Positions 1 through 10,473 of a DNA stretch of 64,000 nucleotides are shown here, in pieces; positions within the stretch are counted from its first letter, which is position 1, and each line of letters starts with the position of its first letter. The DNA comes from Ectobius pallidus (Eukaryota; Arthropoda; Insecta; Blattodea; Ectobiidae), in contig CAXKWD010000007.1 in NCBI GenBank assembly GCA_964059195.1, forward strand, positions 20,967,023-21,031,022, read 5' to 3'. The notes beneath the pieces were generated by a model that made no database searches, was not told the DNA's origin, and saw only the letters and a list, made by a program, of their open reading frames with translations. The position numbers and the translations under genes were made by a program.

Positions 1-65
1 CCGGCTGAAGTCTAACTGGGCCCATAACCCAGAGGTCCGTGGATCGAAACCACGCTCTGCTACCA
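1..65 (-). promoter_or_regulatory. Extended tRNA-iMet-complementary primer-binding site (copy 0)
   Basis: Read on the minus strand, TGGTAGCAGAGC is the complement of the 3' end of initiator tRNA-Met, including CCA. The similarity continues through the T arm (stem pairs changed in a compensated way, CGTGG/CCACG) and through the whole anticodon stem-loop (ctgggcccataacccag at 16-32). Weaker similarity (gctgaag) runs into the D-arm side. A normal primer site is about 12-18 nt. The 5' half of the tRNA is absent, so this is not a tRNA gene. Confidence 0.75.
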
Positions 66-69
66 CTAT

Positions 70-1397
70 TGCGCCCACCCCTATGGGAATGTGGAAAGGA
101 GTGCAAAGGTTACCACCCGCAGGAAAGCTAACCTAACCTTACTAGTGAGCCCGCCCAAAGGATAAATGTGAACCCAGAGTGGGGCAACAAAACTGAACAG
201 AGCAACACAACAATTCCTTTTTGTTTTGGTATATTTGGCAGAGTGATTTGTTTCTTTTGTAGTTGATTCTGCTTTTAGTGATACATGGTTGACATTATTT
301 CAATTTAAAATGAATATTACAGTTTAATGAGGTCTAAAAAATATTGAAAGAAAACAATTTACTAAAAAGAAATTTCTAAGACCCAATAATTACAATTAAA
401 TAATAATCTAATTAATCTTTTGAAGATTCAACACTTCATAAAATGTATTTCAAATTATAACAAAATATGCTGTCAGTGTACACTAAAATAAATAAATTCT
501 TTTACTATTTATACATAGTTTATCTTCTGATCTCAATCTTGTTGGTACCAACTATTTACTTAATAATTTTATGCTTTTTGTTATCTAAAATACAGCTTTG
601 GTTAAAAAATTCATACAGAGTATATATATTAGTTATTTCATTAAGACGAAAACATGGGAAAAGAGGAGGGATTCTGGAAGATAAATACAGATTAGTTAAA
701 TTGGAGGCAACACTAAATTACCGCCACATGGGCCGCCTCCAGACCCACGCCACGGGATTCCTTAAAATGGGTTATTGGTATGTGCTAAAATACGGAAACT
801 AATTAACAAGTGATGTGTACAAAAATGAATGAAAACTAATCAGGAACTAAACTGTATCACAAATGAAGTTACCAAAACAGGAGGGGAATATTACACTGCG
901 CGCAGAGCAAGGGAATTAGGCTTCTGCCCCCGGCATGATGACGCCGTGGACAAATTTCTTCATTTTAACAGTCTTTACTACACAAAACTACGAGAAAGCA
1001 AAGTACACATCACAAACTAACATAAAGCGAACTAATCACAGCTAAATTACAGGTTAACAGGTATTAAAACCTGCCATTGTTAGGAGCACCGCCCGAAAGC
1101 AACATACCTGTATGTACGCCATTTTGAGAATGAGAATGCCGGAAGAACGCTCACGCAGCCTAGACAGAAACCGCCACCAGACAGCAGCACTCGCTAGAGC
1201 CGCGTTGACGCGGGAACAAGCCCACACAGCCGTCTGCCCGCGGCTATCAGTACGGTAGTCTGGCCACAGCTTGAGACACTCAGTTAAGAGCAGCCCAAGG
1301 CAAGAAACCAGTGCAGCCAACTGTTTCTGTTAGGAAGGTAGCGAACTCTAGCGGGAAAAAGAACTAATTGCACCGGCCTCAAATACAAGTCGGTGCA
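70..1397 (-). repeat. LTR copy A of the 5.2-kb element
   Basis: On the minus strand it starts TGCACCGACT and ends GGGCGCA, then a 4-bp spacer (ATAG) leads into the primer-binding site. Compared with copies B and C it lacks one A near 396 and one A near 877, which opens a spurious 63-codon frame. The purine tract is followed by TGTATTGCACC, so the true LTR start may be 5 bp further out (1402). The small ORFs inside the LTR (for example 467-802) look like nothing known and are not called genes. Confidence 0.72.
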
Positions 1398-2316
1398 ATA
1401 CACCCCTCTCCTATTTTAAAACCACCGGTTTTAAACTTAAAACATTTGCACCTATTTTACAAAAACATAATACATCTGCACTTATTTTACAAAAACATAA
1501 TACATTAGAGTCCTCTTGATGCTGTAGGGAGAGAAATTGGAAACTGACATGCATGATTTAAACAAAAGTTTTGAAGCAGTTCAAAATTGTTATGGCGAGT
1601 ATTACATTTCTTTAGTGTGTTTGCCTTACCCTACTGTGTTTGCACTATTTTCTTCGTCTAAATCGGTGTAGTCTTCTTCGGGAAACTGTACGATACTTGA
1701 TGAAGCACCCTTGGACGGCAAATCCAAGCAACTTTTGCGTCCGGTCCCAGTTGAGGAATTTTTGCCATTCCAAAACATCAATATCGAAACTTTGGAGCAC
1801 TAGTATGCGTCACTCAGCTACACTTGTGGGGGTCATTAAAACATGAAGTGCCATACCTTTTTTGCTGATTGGATGCGTCAGGTCCTTCCGACAGCCTATG
1901 AACACTTACATATGACCGTCCCTGGCAGCTATACTTGAGCGACACTAGAGCAGGATTGTGATTTCCGTTGGAGGCAGCAAGGCGAGGATCCTCAAGTTGA
2001 TGTTTTACACGTGCACAGAGCCTGCGCCAGACCAACAATCACTGATGAGTGCAAACAGGGTAGCTTTTCTGTCCTCGCCAGTCCATCATCCAGAGCATGT
2101 CAGAAACCATTCCCATTTGACAGCTTACAGTCTTTCTGAAACATTAATTTCCAAGCGGCAGCCAAAAGAACAAAACAAATTCATGTGAAAGGGGAGGGTA
2201 CAAGTAAAATACACTCTAATCTAAATTAAAATTTTCCTTTTGTGACAAGATCTTAAAATTTTTTACTAAAATTGTAATTTAAACCAGTGTCATCAGGATT
2301 ATTAAATTTTCACATC
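1398..2316. other. Non-coding 3' region of unit 1
   Basis: This lies between the ORF stop and the 3' LTR (minus strand). It ends in the purine tract AGGAGAGGGG next to the LTR. A short duplicated motif (cttattttacaaaaacataatacat) occurs twice at about 1452-1505. I see no gene. The same region recurs at 6601-7519. Confidence 0.6.
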
Positions 2317-5226
2317 TTATTTAGTTTTGACATGCGAGACATGGCACTTAAAGGTCTTACCAGTGGTTCTATTTCTTACCAAGACGGTGACCGGTGTCAG
2401 AAACTCAACGACTACGTGAGGACCATGGAACTTGGGAGCGAGCTTCGAAGTAAATTTGGCAGCAGCATCACTGCGAGGAAAATTCTTAACAAAAACTTCA
2501 TCTCCCACCTTAAATTTTACATTCTGCCTGCCTTTATTATACCTACTCATGACTTTGTCGTGGGAAAGTTTTAAATTTGCAGAAGCTTTCTTCCACATCT
2601 CCTGTGTCGTGCCCAACTTTGGTGTCACTCCGGTCTCCAAACGCACCCTGCTCATCTCCCGGGGCAAGCCTTCCATTGTGACCCCCACAGGTTGTATAGC
2701 CGGTAATTTCTTCTCGGCCTGTACCAAGGGCATCTCTGCTCCTGCACCAGGGACATCGCCGACCAAAGAAGAGTGGGGAGCTACCTGCGTTACGGCTAAG
2801 GGCTCCCCACTTGACGTTGCTAATTGTCGGGGCGTCCCCGGTGGCTGGTCCACATGCGAGGCAGGAAGCCGAAAAACCGGCCTGATCAAATGCCTCTGTT
2901 TTTGCGAAACAGGCAGGTGTCCACTTTCGGGGCCCCTTTGGAGCCACAAACCTGCCGCCATCTGACCCCCCTCCAGGAGCGCCTGAACTTGGTTCTGCCA
3001 CGCAAGGGCTCGAAACTCTTCGTCCACCCAATTTACTAAGCATATAAGGGGACCATACCCCCAACTCCAGCCGCCCATGTTGGGTAGGAGTATCCCATTG
3101 ACAAAGCCAACGCCTTGGTACAGCAACCCATAAGCACTGGTGTATAGCCGGAAAGGGACTTGTTCCACCAATGCCCCCTCGGGGTAACTAACATTCGAAA
3201 ATTGGAGCGCCCTTTCGAGCATGTCCACCTTGAGCAGATTTCTCTCAAGAATTGGGTAATCCTCTCCGTCCCCGCCCTGAATGTATAAAAATCTCCGCGG
3301 GTCACCTACTCTATTGTTAAGCCTGTACACGGTAGAGTCCAAAGGCACAGTATGAGTGGCTGAACATAAGTCAGTTCTCCACATCTCCGGGGATGTGCGG
3401 ATCCCCGTGAAAGACATACTTCTATCAACCCAGCGGGTGATATCCCAACTCCACTTGACCGTGGACCTTCCCAGCCAGCTTCCAATTATGTGGGCAAGGC
3501 CTGGTGTGTCTTTCTCCGAACCGTAAATCGTGTCGCCCCAGTGTCCCTCCATCATTGGAAATTGGTCCGGCTGAAGTATCTCATCGGCCAAGTACTGTGA
3601 ACGTTTCCACTCCTCTGTGGCTCGACGGAATAAGGCTGCCCGATTGACCCCGTCCTTACTACTGCTAGCCCTGATTATTTGAACTCGGGCTGCATCCTCC
3701 TCGTTCTCTGTATCGTACAGGCACGTGCCGGTCAAAAGTCCCAATTCAGCCAAATTGTTCCAGGCGCCCACCCGCAGAGCGGGATACAGATTCGCCATAC
3801 CGCGCGGAGCATAAACGTGGTCGAAACAATTAACCGCATCTAAATGTCCAAAAACAGGCCAATCCCGGGCTTCCTCGAGTGGCTCCAAATCCGGGAAGGC
3901 TGCACGAAGTACTCCCTCGGGGGCCCCTGTAGTCCGCGCCTGTCGTACACCGTCGTATACGTCCTTTACCCCCTCAGGCTGCCTGGGAAACCTAACGGTA
4001 AGGGCATTAGCGAGGTTTTCTATCTCCAGCCAGTTGACACCCCTAATGAACCTTTGCGCTACTAATCTATCAAAGGTTACAGGCAAGGACACCCGACTAT
4101 GTAACACAATGTCCAAACACCCTTCCACTATTTCGTTCGCTGGGTGGACGGGGATAGGCTCCCCATGCTCCTGAAATCGGGGAGCTTGTATTACGGGCAA
4201 GTTTACCCCCCCAACAGTCACAGTCCTCGTGACATCGGACGGACTGAGGAAGATTATCTTCCGGGGACTCTCTGTCATATCTACCAAGCCGGCATTCTTG
4301 ACAAACGTGTGCCATTCCATGACGGGGTTACCCACCTGCTGGACATGGAATTGCTCAGTGGACCAGACGAGCGGATATGTCAGATGTGTTAAAGTCCAGA
4401 GAGCCCAACCAGCCGAAGTGTCATTTATGCTGTGGTCCAGCCCCACTATCACCACATCAGGATCTCCCAACCTCCATTGTTCTCGAGCATCGTCGTTATC
4501 CCCGGGGGGAACTACCTCGATGTAGTCCCCGAACCGCATCCAGGAATTTAACGTGCGAGCGGATATAGATATGCACTGAAAATTCATGTCCCAAACATCA
4601 AGGAGAGAAATGTGATCGGTAAACCAAGCCTCTTTGGCAGCTGCCGCCCACGGAACCCCCGTAGGCTGTGTGAAAGTCCTATCCCTAAGCCGGTTATACA
4701 AAACTGTCTTAAGGGCTAGCCGCCGGTAATCCGTTCGTATCAACCTAAAATCTGTCGTTACGGTATTTACTATGAGTCCGGCTCCTACCATATACCCGAA
4801 CACTGAATAATGTAATCTGTCGTTAACGGCCGTGTTGTTAGATCTCTCATCTGCTAGTTCTTCATGCAGAGACTTCCCATAACCGCTCAAAACCAGTGCT
4901 CCGTGCTCCAGCTTGGGATCTTCCCCCACCCCTATCCACAAGGCTTCATGCCATACACCTAGCCGGATTCCCAAAGCCACTCTATGTGCCACCGCTAGGA
5001 TTATCTGCCGCCGACGTTCTCGGTCTACTTCGTCCAGATCATTCACTGCCCATTGTCTAGGCTCAGGGAGGTATCGCGGGTATTGTGTAAAAATATGCAA
5101 CATTTCGGCTACATCACGTGGCGCAGGTTCAGCTCCCTGGCGCCTTGGTAGCAGCGGTATAGCCCTATGGCCGCCGTCCCTCCTGGCCGCTCCCCCCCTG
5201 CCCGGCTGAAGTCTAACTGGGCCCAT
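2317..5226 (-). CDS. Orphan structural-like protein fused to an integrase C-terminal domain (unit 1)
   Basis: An open frame of 969 codons from the ATG inside the tRNA-derived segment; the frame is open back to 5307 within the LTR, so the true start is uncertain (another candidate is the Met before LHIFTQYPRYLPEP, about residue 42). The last about 100 residues are a clear Ty3/gypsy integrase C-terminal domain (YNKGRQNVKFKVGDEVFVKN, then LAPKFHGPHVVVEFLTP, ending CHVSHVKTK). The preceding roughly 870 residues are Trp-rich and acidic, with no zinc knuckle, protease triad, reverse transcriptase or DDE motif, and no evident signal peptide or membrane span. I do not recognise that body. A capsid or Gag role is inferred from its position after the primer-binding site; descent from a toti-like dsRNA virus coat is a guess from size and composition only. 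Confidence 0.65.
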   Translation of the reverse strand: MGPVRLQPGRGGAARRDGGHRAIPLLPRRQGAEPAPRDVAEMLHIFTQYPRYLPEPRQWAVNDLDEVDRERRRQIILAVAHRVALGIRLGVWHEALWIGVGEDPKLEHGALVLSGYGKSLHEELADERSNNTAVNDRLHYSVFGYMVGAGLIVNTVTTDFRLIRTDYRRLALKTVLYNRLRDRTFTQPTGVPWAAAAKEAWFTDHISLLDVWDMNFQCISISARTLNSWMRFGDYIEVVPPGDNDDAREQWRLGDPDVVIVGLDHSINDTSAGWALWTLTHLTYPLVWSTEQFHVQQVGNPVMEWHTFVKNAGLVDMTESPRKIIFLSPSDVTRTVTVGGVNLPVIQAPRFQEHGEPIPVHPANEIVEGCLDIVLHSRVSLPVTFDRLVAQRFIRGVNWLEIENLANALTVRFPRQPEGVKDVYDGVRQARTTGAPEGVLRAAFPDLEPLEEARDWPVFGHLDAVNCFDHVYAPRGMANLYPALRVGAWNNLAELGLLTGTCLYDTENEEDAARVQIIRASSSKDGVNRAALFRRATEEWKRSQYLADEILQPDQFPMMEGHWGDTIYGSEKDTPGLAHIIGSWLGRSTVKWSWDITRWVDRSMSFTGIRTSPEMWRTDLCSATHTVPLDSTVYRLNNRVGDPRRFLYIQGGDGEDYPILERNLLKVDMLERALQFSNVSYPEGALVEQVPFRLYTSAYGLLYQGVGFVNGILLPNMGGWSWGYGPLICLVNWVDEEFRALAWQNQVQALLEGGQMAAGLWLQRGPESGHLPVSQKQRHLIRPVFRLPASHVDQPPGTPRQLATSSGEPLAVTQVAPHSSLVGDVPGAGAEMPLVQAEKKLPAIQPVGVTMEGLPREMSRVRLETGVTPKLGTTQEMWKKASANLKLSHDKVMSRYNKGRQNVKFKVGDEVFVKNFPRSDAAAKFTSKLAPKFHGPHVVVEFLTPVTVLVRNRTTGKTFKCHVSHVKTK

Positions 5227-5266
5227 AACCCAGAGGTCCGTGGATCGAAACCACGCTCTGCTACCA
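5202..5266 (-). promoter_or_regulatory. Extended tRNA-iMet-complementary primer-binding site (copy 1)
   Basis: Same 65-nt sequence as at the window start, separated from LTR B by the 4-bp spacer ctat (plus strand). The complement of the anticodon (cat at 5224-5226) is the first in-frame ATG of the downstream ORF after the LTR. Confidence 0.78.
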
Positions 5267-5270
5267 CTAT

Positions 5271-6600
5271 TGCGCCCACCCCTATGGGAATGTGGAAAGG
5301 AGTGCAAAGGTTACCACCCGCAGGAAAGCTAACCTAACCTTACTAGTGAGCCCGCCCAAAGGATAAATGTGAACCCAGAGTGGGGCAACAAAACTGAACA
5401 GAGCAACACAACAATTCCTTTTTGTTTTGGTATATTTGGCAGAGTGATTTGTTTCTTTTGTAGTTGATTCTGCTTTTAGTGATACATGGTTGACATTATT
5501 TCAATTTAAAATGAATATTACAGTTTAATGAGGTCTAAAAAATATTGAAAGAAAACAATTTACTAAAAAGAAATTTCTAAGACCCAATAATTACAAATTA
5601 AATAATAATCTAATTAATCTTTTGAAGATTCAACACTTCATAAAATGTATTTCAAATTATAACAAAATATGCTGTCAGTGTACACTAAAATAAATAAATT
5701 CTTTTACTATTTATACATAGTTTATCTTCTGATCTCAATCTTGTTGGTACCAACTATTTACTTAATAATTTTATGCTTTTTGTTATCTAAAATACAGCTT
5801 TGGTTAAAAAATTCATACAGAGTATATATATTAGTTATTTCATTAAGACGAAAACATGGGAAAAGAGGAGGGATTCTGGAAGATAAATACAGATTAGTTA
5901 AATTGGAGGCAACACTAAATTACCGCCACATGGGCCGCCTCCAGACCCACGCCACGGGATTCCTTAAAATGGGTTATTGGTATGTGCTAAAATACGGAAA
6001 CTAATTAACAAGTGATGTGTACAAAAATGAATGAAAACTAATCAGGAACTAAACTGTATCACAAATGAAGTTACCAAAAACAGGAGGGGAATATTACACT
6101 GCGCGCAGAGCAAGGGAATTAGGCTTCTGCCCCCGGCATGATGACGCCGTGGACAAATTTCTTCATTTTAACAGTCTTTACTACACAAAACTACGAGAAA
6201 GCAAAGTACACATCACAAACTAACATAAAGCGAACTAATCACAGCTAAATTACAGGTTAACAGGTATTAAAACCTGCCATTGTTAGGAGCACCGCCCGAA
6301 AGCAACATACCTGTATGTACGCCATTTTGAGAATGAGAATGCCGGAAGAACGCTCACGCAGCCTAGACAGAAACCGCCACCAGACAGCAGCACTCGCTAG
6401 AGCCGCGTTGACGCGGGAACAAGCCCACACAGCCGTCTGCCCGCGGCTATCAGTACGGTAGTCTGGCCACAGCTTGAGACACTCAGTTAAGAGCAGCCCA
6501 AGGCAAGAAACCAGTGCAGCCAACTGTTTCTGTTAGGAAGGTAGCGAACTCGAGCGGGAAAAAGAACTAATTGCACCGGCCTCAAATACAAGTCGGTGCA
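5271..6600 (-). repeat. LTR copy B of the 5.2-kb element
   Basis: It is near-identical to copies A and C. A private T-to-G change gives ctcgagc near 6551. It serves as 3' LTR for the unit to its right and 5' LTR for the unit to its left. Confidence 0.72.
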
Positions 6601-7519
6601 ATACACCCCTCTCCTATTTTAAAACCACCGGTTTTAAACTTAAAACATTTGCACCTATTTTACAAAAACATAATACATCTGCACTTATTTTACAAAAACA
6701 TAATACATTAGAGTCCTCTTGATGCTGTAGGGAGAGAAATTGGAAACTGACATGCATGATTTAAACAAAAGTTTTGAAGCTGTTCAAAATTGTTATGGCG
6801 AGTATTACATTTCTTTAGTGTGTTTGCCTTACCCTACTGTGTTTGCACTATTTTCTTCGTCTAAATCGGTGTAGTCTTCTTCGGGAAACTGTACGATACT
6901 TGATGAAGCACCCTTGGACGGCAAATCCAAGCAACTTTTGCGTCCGGTCCCAGTTGAGGAATTTTTGCCATTCCAAAACATCAATATCGAAACTTTGGAG
7001 CACTAGTATGCGTCACTCAGCTACACTTGTGGGGGTCATTAAAACATGAAGTGCCATACCTTTTTTGCTGATTGGATGCGTCAGGTCCTTCCGACAGCCT
7101 ATGAACACTTACATATGACCGTCCCTGGCAGCTATACTTGAGCGACACTAGAGCAGGATTGTGATTTCCGTTGGAGGCAGCAAGGCGAGGATCCTCAAGT
7201 TGATGTTTTACACGTGCACAGAGCCTGCGCCAGACCAACAATCACTGATGAGTGCAAACAGGGTAGCTTTTCTGTCCTCGCCAGTCCATCATCCAGAGCA
7301 TGTCAGAAACCATTCCCATTTGACAGCTTACAGTCTTTCTGAAACATTAATTTCCAAGCGGCAGCCAAAAGAACAAAACAAATTCATGTGAAAGGGGAGG
7401 GTACAAGTAAAATACACTCTAATCTAAATTAAAATTTTCCTTTTGTGACAAGATCTTAAAATTTTTTACTAAAATTGTAATTTAAACCAGTGTCATCAGG
7501 ATTATTAAATTTTCACATC
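6601..7519. other. Non-coding 3' region of unit 2
   Basis: Same content as the equivalent region of unit 1, differing by isolated SNPs such as gaagctgttc for gaagcagttc near 6780. Confidence 0.6.
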
Positions 7520-10429
7520 TTATTTAGTTTTGACATGCGAGACATGGCACTTAAAGGTCTTACCAGTGGTTCTATTTCTTACCAAGACGGTGACCGGTGT
7601 CAGAAACTCAACGACTACGTGAGGACCATGGAACTTGGGAGCGAGCTTCGAAGTAAATTTGGCAGCAGCATCACTGCGAGGAAAATTCTTAACAAAAACT
7701 TCATCTCCCACCTTAAATTTTACATTCTGCCTGCCTTTATTATACCTACTCATGACTTTGTCGTGGGAAAGTTTTAAATTTGCAGAAGCTTTCTTCCACA
7801 TCTCCTGTGTCGTGCCCAACTTTGGTGTCACTCCGGTCTCCAAACGCACCCTGCTCATCTCCCGGGGCAAGCCTTCCATTGTGACCCCCACAGGTTGTAT
7901 AGCCGGTAATTTCTTCTCGGCCTGTACCAAGGGCATCTCTGCTCCTGCACCAGGGACATCGCCGACCAAAGAAGAGTGGGGAGCTACCTGCGTTACGGCT
8001 AAGGGCTCCCCACTTGACGTTGCTAATTGTCGGGGCGTCCCCGGTGGCTGGTCCACATGCGAGGCAGGAAGCCGAAAAACCGGCCTGATCAAATGCCTCT
8101 GTTTTTGCGAAACAGGCAGGTGTCCACTTTCGGGGCCCCTTTGGAGCCACAAACCTGCCGCCATCTGACCCCCCTCCAGGAGCGCCTGAACTTGGTTCTG
8201 CCACGCAAGGGCTCGAAACTCTTCGTCCACCCAATTTACTAAGCATATAAGGGGACCATACCCCCAACTCCAGCCGCCCATGTTGGGTAGGAGTATCCCA
8301 TTGACAAAGCCAACGCCTTGGTACAGCAACCCATAAGCACTGGTGTATAGCCGGAAAGGGACTTGTTCCACCAATGCCCCCTCGGGGTAACTAACATTCG
8401 AAAATTGGAGCGCCCTTTCGAGCATGTCCACCTTGAGCAGATTTCTCTCAAGAATTGGGTAATCCTCTCCGTCCCCGCCCTGAATGTATAAAAATCTCCG
8501 CGGGTCACCTACTCTATTGTTAAGCCTGTACACGGTAGAGTCCAAAGGCACAGTATGAGTGGCTGAACATAAGTCAGTTCTCCACATCTCCGGGGATGTG
8601 CGGATCCCCGTGAAAGACATACTTCTATCAACCCAGCGGGTGATATCCCAACTCCACTTGACCGTGGACCTTCCCAGCCAGCTTCCAATTATGTGGGCAA
8701 GGCCTGGTGTGTCTTTCTCCGAACCGTAAATCGTGTCGCCCCAGTGTCCCTCCATCATTGGAAATTGGTCCGGCTGAAGTATCTCATCGGCCAAGTACTG
8801 TGAACGTTTCCACTCCTCTGTGGCTCGACGGAATAAGGCTGCCCGATTGACCCCGTCCTTACTACTGCTAGCCCTGATTATTTGAACTCGGGCTGCATCC
8901 TCCTCGTTCTCTGTATCGTACAGGCACGTGCCGGTCAAAAGTCCCAATTCAGCCAAATTGTTCCAGGCGCCCACCCGCAGAGCGGGATACAGATTCGCCA
9001 TACCGCGCGGAGCATAAACGTGGTCGAAACAATTAACCGCATCTAAATGTCCAAAAACAGGCCAATCCCGGGCTTCCTCGAGTGGCTCCAAATCCGGGAA
9101 GGCTGCACGAAGTACTCCCTCGGGGGCCCCTGTAGTCCGCGCCTGTCGTACACCGTCGTATACGTCCTTTACCCCCTCAGGCTGCCTGGGAAACCTAACG
9201 GTAAGGGCATTAGCGAGGTTTTCTATCTCCAGCCAGTTGACACCCCTAATGAACCTTTGCGCTACTAATCTATCAAAGGTTACAGGCAAGGACACCCGAC
9301 TATGTAACACAATGTCCAAACACCCTTCCACTATTTCGTTCGCTGGGTGGACGGGGATAGGCTCCCCATGCTCCTGAAATCGGGGAGCTTGTATTACGGG
9401 CAAGTTTACCCCCCCAACAGTCACAGTCCTCGTGACATCGGACGGACTGAGGAAGATTATCTTCCGGGGACTCTCTGTCATATCTACCAAGCCGGCATTC
9501 TTGACAAACGTGTGCCATTCCATGACGGGGTTACCCACCTGCTGGACATGGAATTGCTCAGTGGACCAGACGAGCGGATATGTCAGATGTGTTAAAGTCC
9601 AGAGAGCCCAACCAGCCGAAGTGTCATTTATGCTGTGGTCCAGCCCCACTATCACCACATCAGGATCTCCCAACCTCCATTGTTCTCGAGCATCGTCGTT
9701 ATCCCCGGGGGGAACTACCTCGATGTAGTCCCCGAACCGCATCCAGGAATTTAACGTGCGAGCGGATATAGATATGCACTGAAAATTCATGTCCCAAACA
9801 TCAAGGAGAGAAATGTGATCGGTAAACCAAGCCTCTTTGGCAGCTGCCGCCCACGGAACCCCCGTAGGCTGTGTGAAAGTCCTATCCCTAAGCCGGTTAT
9901 ACAAAACTGTCTTAAGGGCTAGCCGCCGGTAATCCGTTCGTATCAACCTAAAATCTGTCGTTACGGTATTTACTATGAGTCCGGCTCCTACCATATACCC
10001 GAACACTGAATAATGTAATCTGTCGTTAACGGCCGTGTTGTTAGATCTCTCATCTGCTAGTTCTTCATGCAGAGACTTCCCATAACCGCTCAAAACCAGT
10101 GCTCCGTGCTCCAGCTTGGGATCTTCCCCCACCCCTATCCACAAGGCTTCATGCCATACACCTAGCCGGATTCCCAAAGCCACTCTATGTGCCACCGCTA
10201 GGATTATCTGCCGCCGACGTTCTCGGTCTACTTCGTCCAGATCATTCACTGCCCATTGTCTAGGCTCAGGGAGGTATCGCGGGTATTGTGTAAAAATATG
10301 CAACATTTCGGCTACATCACGTGGCGCAGGTTCAGCTCCCTGGCGCCTTGGTAGCAGCGGTATAGCCCTATGGCCGCCGTCCCTCCTGGCCGCTCCCCCC
10401 CTGCCCGGCTGAAGTCTAACTGGGCCCAT
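7520..10429 (-). CDS. Orphan structural-like protein fused to an integrase C-terminal domain (unit 2)
   Basis: The predicted product is identical, residue for residue, to that of unit 1 although the two copies are 5.2 kb apart. No premature stop is present in either. Identity shows recent duplication or homogenisation, so it is not by itself evidence of purifying selection. As in unit 1, the enzymatic domains needed for transposition are absent and would have to be supplied by an autonomous relative. Confidence 0.65.
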   Translation of the reverse strand: MGPVRLQPGRGGAARRDGGHRAIPLLPRRQGAEPAPRDVAEMLHIFTQYPRYLPEPRQWAVNDLDEVDRERRRQIILAVAHRVALGIRLGVWHEALWIGVGEDPKLEHGALVLSGYGKSLHEELADERSNNTAVNDRLHYSVFGYMVGAGLIVNTVTTDFRLIRTDYRRLALKTVLYNRLRDRTFTQPTGVPWAAAAKEAWFTDHISLLDVWDMNFQCISISARTLNSWMRFGDYIEVVPPGDNDDAREQWRLGDPDVVIVGLDHSINDTSAGWALWTLTHLTYPLVWSTEQFHVQQVGNPVMEWHTFVKNAGLVDMTESPRKIIFLSPSDVTRTVTVGGVNLPVIQAPRFQEHGEPIPVHPANEIVEGCLDIVLHSRVSLPVTFDRLVAQRFIRGVNWLEIENLANALTVRFPRQPEGVKDVYDGVRQARTTGAPEGVLRAAFPDLEPLEEARDWPVFGHLDAVNCFDHVYAPRGMANLYPALRVGAWNNLAELGLLTGTCLYDTENEEDAARVQIIRASSSKDGVNRAALFRRATEEWKRSQYLADEILQPDQFPMMEGHWGDTIYGSEKDTPGLAHIIGSWLGRSTVKWSWDITRWVDRSMSFTGIRTSPEMWRTDLCSATHTVPLDSTVYRLNNRVGDPRRFLYIQGGDGEDYPILERNLLKVDMLERALQFSNVSYPEGALVEQVPFRLYTSAYGLLYQGVGFVNGILLPNMGGWSWGYGPLICLVNWVDEEFRALAWQNQVQALLEGGQMAAGLWLQRGPESGHLPVSQKQRHLIRPVFRLPASHVDQPPGTPRQLATSSGEPLAVTQVAPHSSLVGDVPGAGAEMPLVQAEKKLPAIQPVGVTMEGLPREMSRVRLETGVTPKLGTTQEMWKKASANLKLSHDKVMSRYNKGRQNVKFKVGDEVFVKNFPRSDAAAKFTSKLAPKFHGPHVVVEFLTPVTVLVRNRTTGKTFKCHVSHVKTK

Positions 10430-10469
10430 AACCCAGAGGTCCGTGGATCGAAACCACGCTCTGCTACCA
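10405..10469 (-). promoter_or_regulatory. Extended tRNA-iMet-complementary primer-binding site (copy 2)
   Basis: Third identical occurrence, 4 bp inside LTR C. The anticodon complement at 10427-10429 again gives an in-frame ATG. Confidence 0.78.
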
Positions 10470-10473
10470 CTAT

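Noticed and set aside
1..65. A genomic tRNA-Met gene on the plus strand
   Set aside because: Only the 3' half is present, the CCA is encoded and it directly follows an LTR, so it is a primer-binding site.
467..802. 111-codon plus-strand ORF repeated in each LTR
   Set aside because: It lies wholly inside the LTR, is opposite to the element's gene, has a hydrophobic AT-driven start and no recognisable motif. Its preservation is explained by the near-identity of the LTR copies.
829..1020. 63-codon ORF present only in the first LTR copy
   Set aside because: It exists only because of a 1-bp deletion relative to the other two LTRs.
2432..2965. 177-codon plus-strand ORF
   Set aside because: It is the antisense of the long minus-strand ORF, which carries the integrase-tail homology.
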